Source of the DNA: Bacteroidota bacterium
Lineage (GTDB): Bacteria; Bacteroidota; Bacteroidia; Chitinophagales; Chitinophagaceae
Assembly: GCA_023391315.1 (NCBI GenBank)
Contig: JAEWBD010000142.1
Location: 1 to 5,283, forward strand
Direction of reading: 5' to 3'
Length of the DNA: 5,283 nt
How positions within the stretch are numbered: position 1 is the first letter of the stretch; every line of letters begins with the position of its first letter. The translations under genes and the position numbers were made by a program. The notes under the pieces were generated by a model. The model saw nothing but the letters and a program-made list of their open reading frames with translations. It was not told the origin of the DNA and made no database searches. This document shows positions 1-4,398 of this stretch, in pieces.

Positions 1-519
1 ATATACGGTTTGCAATGCGATAACAGCGCCTGCCGAGTTACCGCCTAAAATTATTTTATTGGTATCGATATTAAATGCTGATGCATTGGCTTTAAAAAAT
101 GCAATGGCATTGTTTACATCCTTTATATTATCATAGCAGGCTTCTACCAGGTCTTTAAATTTAAATAAAGGATTTTTTTTGCTTAGCCTGTAATTAATGG
201 CGGCAAACGCATAGCCGCGTTTGGCAAATTCATCGCCCCATAATTTTATTTCAGCAGCATTCTTTGTTCCGAATTTAAAGCCGCCGCCATGCATCCAAAT
301 AATTAAGGGCTTTTTTTGCAGTATTGAATCTGTTGCAGGATGATAAAAATCCAGGCGCCTGTATTTTTCCTTGATACTATCAGCAGCAGAATAAATGATA
401 TTTTTTTGAACACTCACTTTATTAAATGATACGTCTTTATATAAAACAGGTTTTATGTCTTGTGCAAAGCCGGTAATCATTGAGAAGATTAAAATAAAGC
501 AGTATAGAAAATATTTCAT
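1..519 (-). CDS. Exported alpha/beta-hydrolase (esterase/lipase-like), 5' part, cut by left window edge
   Basis: Reading the minus strand from the ATG at 519-517 gives 173 uninterrupted codons to the window edge. Residues 1-20 form a signal peptide: Lys2, a hydrophobic core (FLYCFILIFSMI) and a likely signal peptidase I site near GFA-Q; there is no lipobox Cys. The mature part has HGGGF at residues 77-81, the oxyanion-hole motif of the hormone-sensitive-lipase/carboxylesterase group. It continues with a GDEFAKRGYAFAAINYRL stretch typical of these enzymes and ends with GGNSAG at 159-164, the nucleophile elbow, making Ser162 the expected catalytic serine. The catalytic Asp and His would lie outside the window. 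The predicted role is hydrolysis of an ester (carboxylester or carbohydrate acetyl/feruloyl ester) in the periplasm or outside the cell; the substrate cannot be told. It is divergent from the polyketide-type genes, so a role in that pathway is not indicated. A GAAGGGA stretch lies 10 bases or so before the start. Fold call is firm, function is generic. Confidence 0.88.
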   Translation of the reverse strand, partial: MKYFLYCFILIFSMITGFAQDIKPVLYKDVSFNKVSVQKNIIYSAADSIKEKYRRLDFYHPATDSILQKKPLIIWMHGGGFKFGTKNAAEIKLWGDEFAKRGYAFAAINYRLSKKNPLFKFKDLVEACYDNIKDVNNAIAFFKANASAFNIDTNKIILGGNSAGAVIALQTVY

Positions 520-654
520 GAATAATATCCCTTCGAAAATATAAAAGGGTACTAAATATATTGAATTCCCGGCTTTGGCAATAGCTTAAAATTTTGGTTT
601 CTTTGCCGGTGTTATACCAGAGTTTGCAACGTAGCCTGAGTTATAGAGAACAAT
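520..654. promoter_or_regulatory. Divergent intergenic region expected to hold two promoters
   Basis: These 135 bp separate the start codons of two oppositely oriented genes, so promoters for both should lie here. The sequence is AT-rich. The best partial match to the Bacteroidota promoter pattern (TTTG, about 20 bases, TAnnTTTG) for the rightward gene is TTTG at 593-596 with a second TTTG at 623-626. However, the TA of the -7 box is absent (AG at 619-620) and the 22-base gap is slightly long. For the leftward gene, TATATTTT (minus strand, 543-536) matches the -7 box except for the last base, with no TTTG at the right distance. I therefore assign the region by its position, not by a clear box. 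No operator-like inverted repeat was noticed. Confidence 0.4.
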
Positions 655-1947
655 ATGAATGAAACCGCAGTATCGTATAAGCCAACGGATGAAATTAAAA
701 AATTGCAGGAAAGAAAACTGCAGGCGTTATTACAATATTTAAACGCTAATTCGCCTTTTTATAAAAAACTTTTTGCTCAACAGGCAATTGATATAAACAC
801 TGTAAAAACACTGGAACACTTAACCAGGCTTCCAATAACCACAAAAGATGACCTGCAAAGAAATAATGCAGATTTTTTATGTGTTGATAAGCAGGCGATC
901 ATTGAATACACTGCCACTTCGGGCACTTTGGGAAGCCCGGTTTCAATAGCGCTCACGGAAAACGATTTACAGCGATTGGCCTTTAATGAATACAACTCTT
1001 TTATAACAGCAGATGGCTCTGCTGAAGATGTTTACCAGCTCATGCTTACACTCGACCGGCAGTTTATGGCTGGCATTGCTTACTATTCAGGCATTCGCAA
1101 AATGGGTGGCAAAATTGTTCGCGTTGGCCCCGGCATTCCTGCTTTGCAATGGGAGAATATTGCGCGGTATGAGCCAACTATAATTGTTGCTGTTCCATCC
1201 TTCATACTCAAACTAATTCAATATGCAGAACAGCATAATATTAATATTAGCCATACATCCGTAAAAAAAGCGGTTTGCATTGGCGAAAGTATCCGCAATG
1301 CAGATTGTTCACTTAATATTCTTGGCAGAAAAATTACAGAAGCCTGGAATATAGAATTGTATTCAACCTATGCTTCTACTGAAATGCAAACAGCATTTAC
1401 AGAATGCAGCGCCGGTAAAGGCGGCCATCTTCAGCCGGATTTAATAATTGTGGAATTACTGGATGAAAATAATATGCCTGTGCCTGCAAATACAGAAGGT
1501 GAAGTAACCATAACAACACTTGACGTGGAGGGCATGCCATTGCTGCGTTATAAAACAGGCGATGTATGTATGTATTTTGATGATCCCTGTTCCTGCGGTA
1601 GAAATACAATGCGTTTATCGCCATTGCTGGGCCGCAAAAAACAAATGATAAAGTTTAAAGGCACAACACTATATCCTGCGGCTTTATTTGATTTGCTGAA
1701 TGAAATAAATGAAGTGCGTGATTATGTAGTGGAGGTTTCTACCAATGATGTTGGCCTGGATGAAGTGTTGCTTTACATTGATGCAGCAAATGAAAGTGCG
1801 GAAAGCGATCACAGGATACGTTCTTATATACAGGCTAAACTTCGCGTTAGCCCTTTTGTGCAATATGTTTCTGAAGATGCCATTAAGAAATTGCAACTTA
1901 ACGAAGCCAGCCGCAAGCCGGTTAAATTTATAGATAAGCGTAAATAA
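655..1947 (+). CDS. PaaK-like AMP-forming acyl/aryl-acid ligase (phenylacetate-CoA ligase family)
   Basis: A 430-residue, full-length member of the PaaK / phenylacetate-CoA ligase branch of ANL adenylating enzymes, predicted cytoplasmic. The N-terminal helix region (LQALLQYLNANSPFYKKLF, 22-40) is the usual PaaK opening. The phosphate-binding loop is TATSGTLGSP at 86-95, the A5-like motif STYASTE is at 237-243, and RYKTGD at 298-303 carries the ribose-binding Asp303. The C-terminal domain begins near IKFKGTTLYP (332-341). The end, RKPVKFIDKR (420-429), aligns with the PaaK ending that supplies the catalytic lysine, probably Lys421. Cys251, His258, Cys312 and Cys314 (CSCGR) resemble the zinc-binding set seen in many PaaK proteins. 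Such enzymes convert an aromatic or fatty acid plus ATP to an acyl-AMP and then a thioester. Next to KS and dehydratase genes, the likely job is activating the aryl starter for an aryl polyene/flexirubin chain, loaded on CoA or carrier protein. Substrate is inferred from context only. The start has no strong Shine-Dalgarno sequence, usual in this phylum. Confidence 0.88.
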   Translation: MNETAVSYKPTDEIKKLQERKLQALLQYLNANSPFYKKLFAQQAIDINTVKTLEHLTRLPITTKDDLQRNNADFLCVDKQAIIEYTATSGTLGSPVSIALTENDLQRLAFNEYNSFITADGSAEDVYQLMLTLDRQFMAGIAYYSGIRKMGGKIVRVGPGIPALQWENIARYEPTIIVAVPSFILKLIQYAEQHNINISHTSVKKAVCIGESIRNADCSLNILGRKITEAWNIELYSTYASTEMQTAFTECSAGKGGHLQPDLIIVELLDENNMPVPANTEGEVTITTLDVEGMPLLRYKTGDVCMYFDDPCSCGRNTMRLSPLLGRKKQMIKFKGTTLYPAALFDLLNEINEVRDYVVEVSTNDVGLDEVLLYIDAANESAESDHRIRSYIQAKLRVSPFVQYVSEDAIKKLQLNEASRKPVKFIDKRK

Positions 1948-2014
1948 AAATCACTGTTTATATTCGTATTGAATGTTTGTATTCTATACGCTTTGTGCAT
2001 GATAACCTGCAATA

Positions 2015-2437
2015 ATGATTACAAAAGATATATTACCATTTATTCCGCAGCGGGCGCCATTTGTAATGATCGATGCTTTATTGTATGTAGATGATACAAC
2101 TGCACGGACCTCATTTAAAGCAAAGCCGGATAATGTGTTTAATGAAGATGGTTTTTTAGCAGAGGCCGGCCTGCTTGAAAATATTGCACAAACTGCGGCA
2201 GCAGGTGCGGGGTACAATGCCCTGCAGCAAAGCAAACCTGCCCCATTGGGCTATATTGCCGCAGTTAAAAACTTTGAAGTGTTTTTTTTACCGGCGATAA
2301 ACAGTGAGCTTACAACAGAAATTGTAACCACAGGCCATGTAATGAATATGCAATTGATAAGTGGAAAGATTTTATTGAATGACAAGTTGGTTGCGCAATG
2401 CGAAATGCGCATTTTTATTGAACCGGCAGATAGTTGA
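2015..2437 (+). CDS. Small hotdog-fold 3-hydroxyacyl-ACP dehydratase, ApeP-like
   Basis: A 140-residue single hotdog domain. The start IPQRAPFVMID (10-20) matches the LPHRxPFLxVD opening of FabZ/FabA-type dehydratases. The central-helix motif LLENIAQTAAAGAGY (53-67) carries the conserved acidic residue Glu55 and the following AQ. After it come PLGYIAAVKNFEVFFLPAINSELT (77-100) and a standard closing strand pair. The FabZ His of the GHFP motif is missing: the matching stretch is DNVFNEDGFLAEAG (39-52). That, together with ENIAQTAAAxAG, points to the ApeP/COG4706 type (predicted 3-hydroxyacyl-ACP dehydratase of aryl polyene clusters) instead of true FabZ. In the Escherichia coli-type aryl polyene pathway, ApeP is reported to work in a complex with a second hotdog protein, ApeI; no such partner is inside this window. 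Role: removal of water from 3-hydroxyacyl-ACP to build the conjugated polyene. It follows the ligase after 67 bp, on the same strand, consistent with one operon. Confidence 0.83.
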   Translation: MITKDILPFIPQRAPFVMIDALLYVDDTTARTSFKAKPDNVFNEDGFLAEAGLLENIAQTAAAGAGYNALQQSKPAPLGYIAAVKNFEVFFLPAINSELTTEIVTTGHVMNMQLISGKILLNDKLVAQCEMRIFIEPADS

Positions 2438-2534
2438 GTTGATTAATTGAAAGGTTGAGAAATCAGGGGAAGATAGACCCGTGAACAGTGAACCTCTGAA
2501 CGAATAAACGATAAGTTGAAATGTGAGCGAATAA
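2438..2534. repeat. Spacer rich in short TTGA/TGAAC direct repeats
   Basis: The 97 bp between the dehydratase stop and the next start carry clustered short repeats. TTGA occurs at 2434-2437 (overlapping the stop codon), 2439-2442, 2447-2450, 2455-2458 and 2516-2519, three of them at 8-base steps. TGAAC occurs at 2482-2486, 2489-2493 and 2497-2501. CGAATAAA is present twice, at 2501-2508 and 2528-2535, the second copy reaching the start codon of the KS. No coding frame, hairpin terminator or promoter box is evident. It resembles the low-complexity TGAA-type spacer repeats found between genes in Bacteroidota; whether it is a dispersed family or regulatory cannot be told from one copy. Confidence 0.4.
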
Positions 2535-3665
2535 ATGAAAGACGTTTTTATTATTGCTGATAATATTTTTTCTCCTTTAGGGCGCACAACAAAAGAAAAC
2601 TTTGATGCATTGCTGCATAATGTTTCCGCAGTGAAGGAGCATCATAATGCTTTTGCCGTGGAGCCTTATTATGCAGCTTTGTTTAATAATGATTTTTTAT
2701 TTTCTGTTTTATCTGGAAATAATAATTATACAAAGTTTGAAACCCTGCTCATAGCATCAGTTGATGAAGCACTCAAACAATCTGGTATTAATGCAAAAGA
2801 CGATAAAATCCTGCTTATAATATCTACAACAAAAGGTAATATTAGTTTGCTTGAAAGCGAAGTGTATGATGAGCAGTTGCAGAAAAGAATTGCCCTGCAC
2901 ACTTCGGCAAAACTTGTTGCTACGCACTTTGGATTTGTACATCAGCCATTAATTATTTCCAATGCCTGCATTTCCGGCTCATTGGCCATTATAACAGGCA
3001 TGCGGTTTATTCAATCGGGTAAATATGATAATGTGGTTGTTGCGGGGGCAGATGTTATTACAAAATTTATATTGTCTGGTTTTAAATCTTTCCAGGCATT
3101 AAGCAGTAGTATATGTAAACCATTTGACGCTGCCCGTGATGGTATTAACCTCGGCGAAGCCGCTGCTACCATCGTGCTTTCATCTGTTAAAAAAAATACA
3201 GACAATATTAAAGTGATTAGCGGCGCTGTAAGCAATGATGCCAATCATATTTCAGGGCCATCGAGAACAGGCAATGAATTATACCAATGTATTGCGGCAG
3301 CAATGAATAATGCCGGTGTTTCGAAAGAAGATATTGATTTTATTTCGGCGCATGGTACAGCTACCATTTACAATGATGAGATGGAAGCAAAAGCGATTGC
3401 ACTGGCAGGTTTAACAACGCCGCCTGTAAACAGCTTAAAGGCCTTTTATGGACACACATTAGGCGCAGCAGGCCTGGTTGAATCTGTAATTTCAATTGAA
3501 TCTTTAAAACAAAATACAATCTTACCAACAAAAGGTTTTGAAGTGCTTGGCGTTTCCCAACCTATAAACGTTTGTAAAAAAATCATACATAAACAAATCA
3601 ACAATTGCATTAAAACAGCATCGGGGTTTGGAGGTTGCAATGCCGCTGTTGTTTTCAGTAAATAA
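2535..3665 (+). CDS. 3-oxoacyl-ACP synthase (beta-ketoacyl synthase, FabF-like), complete
   Basis: A 376-residue thiolase-fold condensing enzyme, a little shorter than FabF (about 410). The N-terminus VFIIADNIFSPLG (4-16) matches the usual V-x-ITGxGxxSPxG opening, supporting this ATG. The catalytic residues are all present: Cys145 in SNACISGSLA, His273 in HGTAT (273-277) and His307 in GHTLGAAG (306-313), with the conserved Lys302 before it. The stretch KPFDAARDGINLGEAA (195-210) and the terminal GFGGCNAA (364-371) are standard for the family. It should perform decarboxylative Claisen condensation of malonyl-ACP with a growing acyl or aryl-acyl chain. It lies 97 bp after the dehydratase and only 6 bp before a Cys-less KS-like gene in the same frame, so a KS:chain-length-factor heterodimer like ApeO:ApeC is plausible. 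The alternative is that the downstream KS is the partner. I cannot assign ApeO or ApeR identity from sequence alone. Confidence 0.92.
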   Translation: MKDVFIIADNIFSPLGRTTKENFDALLHNVSAVKEHHNAFAVEPYYAALFNNDFLFSVLSGNNNYTKFETLLIASVDEALKQSGINAKDDKILLIISTTKGNISLLESEVYDEQLQKRIALHTSAKLVATHFGFVHQPLIISNACISGSLAIITGMRFIQSGKYDNVVVAGADVITKFILSGFKSFQALSSSICKPFDAARDGINLGEAAATIVLSSVKKNTDNIKVISGAVSNDANHISGPSRTGNELYQCIAAAMNNAGVSKEDIDFISAHGTATIYNDEMEAKAIALAGLTTPPVNSLKAFYGHTLGAAGLVESVISIESLKQNTILPTKGFEVLGVSQPINVCKKIIHKQINNCIKTASGFGGCNAAVVFSK

Positions 3666-3675
3666 TATATTTTGA
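3630..3675 (+). promoter_or_regulatory. Possible translational-coupling site at the KS / degenerate-KS junction
   Basis: Inside the 3' end of the KS gene, GGAGG at 3630-3634 stands five bases before an ATG at 3640-3642, in the +1 frame. That ATG opens an 11-codon frame (MPLLFSVNNIF) ending in TGA at 3673-3675. The TGA overlaps the TTG (3672-3674) that starts the next gene, as TTGA. This is the geometry of stop-start reinitiation. Caution: GGAGGTTGCAATGCC also encodes the conserved GFGGCNAA end of the KS, so the Shine-Dalgarno-like match may be a by-product of protein conservation, and Bacteroidota use such sites little. Confidence 0.3.
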
Positions 3676-4295
3676 AAGAAGCTTTACATATAATATCCAA
3701 TTGTGTTATTGCTGATGAAAGAGTAATAAAAAACGGAGAGTTATTATACTCAGGTAAAGAACTCAATCTTTCATCTTTCCTCGTACAGCTTTATAAATTC
3801 CTGCATCTTGATTATCCAAAATTTTATAAAATGGATAACCTGAGCAAGCTTGGATGGCTTGCTTCAGAAATTTTAATAAAAGATAATGAAGCCGTTGTAA
3901 AACAATATAAGCCTGAAGAAACCGGCCTGCTGCTAACTAATGCTAATTCAAGCATTGAAGCTGATGTAAAATATTTTCAAACAATAGAGATGGCAAGCCC
4001 GGCTTTATTTGTATATACTTTGCCTAATATTTTAAATGGCGAAATTTGCATCCGCAATAATTTTAAAGGCGAAAATGCCTGTTTTATTTTTGAAGCCTTT
4101 AATGCAGGATTTATAAAAGAATATGTGGAGGATCTTTTTGCAAACAATAAATTAAAGCTTTGCGTTTGCGGCTGGGTAGATGCGTTGGATGAAGATTATA
4201 AGGCAGTGTTGTTGTTGGTAGGAAAAAACATTTCCGCTTCATCAATTGCATTTACAGAAAGTAATATCAATAGCGTGTTTGAAAAGCTGCCATAA
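3672..4295 (+). CDS. Degenerate beta-ketoacyl synthase-like protein, chain-length-factor type (ApeC-like)
   Basis: A 207-residue protein that keeps only the N-terminal half of a KS fold, as in the PF13723-type 'beta-ketoacyl synthase, N-terminal domain' proteins of aryl polyene clusters (ApeC is of similar size). The KS-like track is recognisable: MDNLSKLGWLASEIL (54-68), ETGLLLTNANSSIEADVKYF (83-102), FVYTLPNILNGEICIRNNFKGENA (113-136), then FEAFNAGF (140-147) and LKLCVCGWVDAL (161-172), which matches the usual xxVAGGAEA segment. Where an active KS has A-C-x-S/A-G, this protein has A142-F143-N-A-G, so the nucleophilic Cys is replaced, apparently by Phe; no HGT or GH motif follows. It is therefore expected to be a non-catalytic partner that shapes the chain-length pocket of a KS. 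The start is TTG at 3672; the only upstream alternative is ATT at 3669, since the KS stop codon lies in the same frame at 3663-3665. The first internal ATG (Met54) would remove the first strand, so it is unlikely. The protein is quite diverged, hence the moderate confidence in function. Confidence 0.72.
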   Translation: MKEALHIISNCVIADERVIKNGELLYSGKELNLSSFLVQLYKFLHLDYPKFYKMDNLSKLGWLASEILIKDNEAVVKQYKPEETGLLLTNANSSIEADVKYFQTIEMASPALFVYTLPNILNGEICIRNNFKGENACFIFEAFNAGFIKEYVEDLFANNKLKLCVCGWVDALDEDYKAVLLLVGKNISASSIAFTESNINSVFEKLP

Positions 4296-4396
4296 AAATA
4301 TGTTGTACAAAGGAGTGACACAAGGAACGATGCCACACATTCCCGGCTGATAATATACATAAACATTAAGCCTGAAAGGCTTATTAATAATTATTA
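4296..4396 (+). other. Spacer with purine-rich SD-like motifs and a six-codon mini-frame; no gene of normal size
   Basis: This 101-bp gap sits where an acyl carrier protein gene might be sought, but it is too short and has stops in every frame. It contains AAGGAG at 4310-4315, and AAGGAA at 4322-4327 directly before an ATG at 4330-4332. That ATG opens a six-codon frame (MPHIPG) ending in TGA at 4348-4350, followed by a small hairpin and an AT palindrome. No Bacteroidota promoter box was recognised. It may be a dispersed intergenic repeat or a leader-like element; coding is not claimed. Confidence 0.35.
4367..4383 (+). repeat. Perfect 7-bp inverted repeat with GAA loop
   Basis: TAAGCCT (4367-4373), loop GAA (4374-4376) and AGGCTTA (4377-4383) form a perfect small hairpin 13 bases before the start codon of the second KS. 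It is followed by mixed A/T sequence, not a run of T, so it does not look like an intrinsic terminator. It could form in the mRNA leader of the KS gene and affect translation, or be chance. Confidence 0.5.
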
Positions 4397-4398
4397 AT
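4383..4398. repeat. 16-bp A/T-only palindrome overlapping a start codon
   Basis: Positions 4383-4398 (ATTAATAATTATTAAT) are a perfect palindrome made only of A and T. Its last two bases are the A and T of the ATG at 4397-4399. Such a sequence may be a protein-binding site or may simply reflect low complexity; being A/T only, a chance origin is quite possible. Confidence 0.4.

Noticed and set aside
1971..2014. TTTG at 1976-1979 and TTTG at 1992-1995 as a Bacteroidota promoter for the dehydratase gene
   Set aside because: The two boxes are only 12 bases apart and the second lacks TA at the right place; the gene is more simply part of the upstream transcript.
2372..2587. Minus-strand 71-codon frame across the 2438-2534 spacer
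   Set aside because: Its ends lie antisense to the dehydratase and KS genes and its middle is the repeat-rich spacer; no protein-like motif is seen.
3669..3680. Programmed -1 frameshift at TTT TGA joining the 11-codon frame at 3640 to the degenerate KS
   Set aside because: The sequence ATATTTTGA is not a canonical slippery heptamer and re-pairing would be poor; reinitiation or plain TTG start explains it more simply.
3446..3766. Open minus-strand frame of 106 codons across the KS/degenerate-KS junction
   Set aside because: It is antisense to two well-supported genes, is low in complexity and has no family features.
4296..4396. Hidden acyl carrier protein gene between the degenerate KS and the second KS
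   Set aside because: The gap is 101 bp, about a third of an ACP gene, and no DSL phosphopantetheine motif or open frame is present.
4367..4398. Hairpin plus AT-rich tail as a rho-independent terminator
   Set aside because: The stem has seven pairs and the tail is mixed A and T with no T-run; it also runs straight into a start codon.
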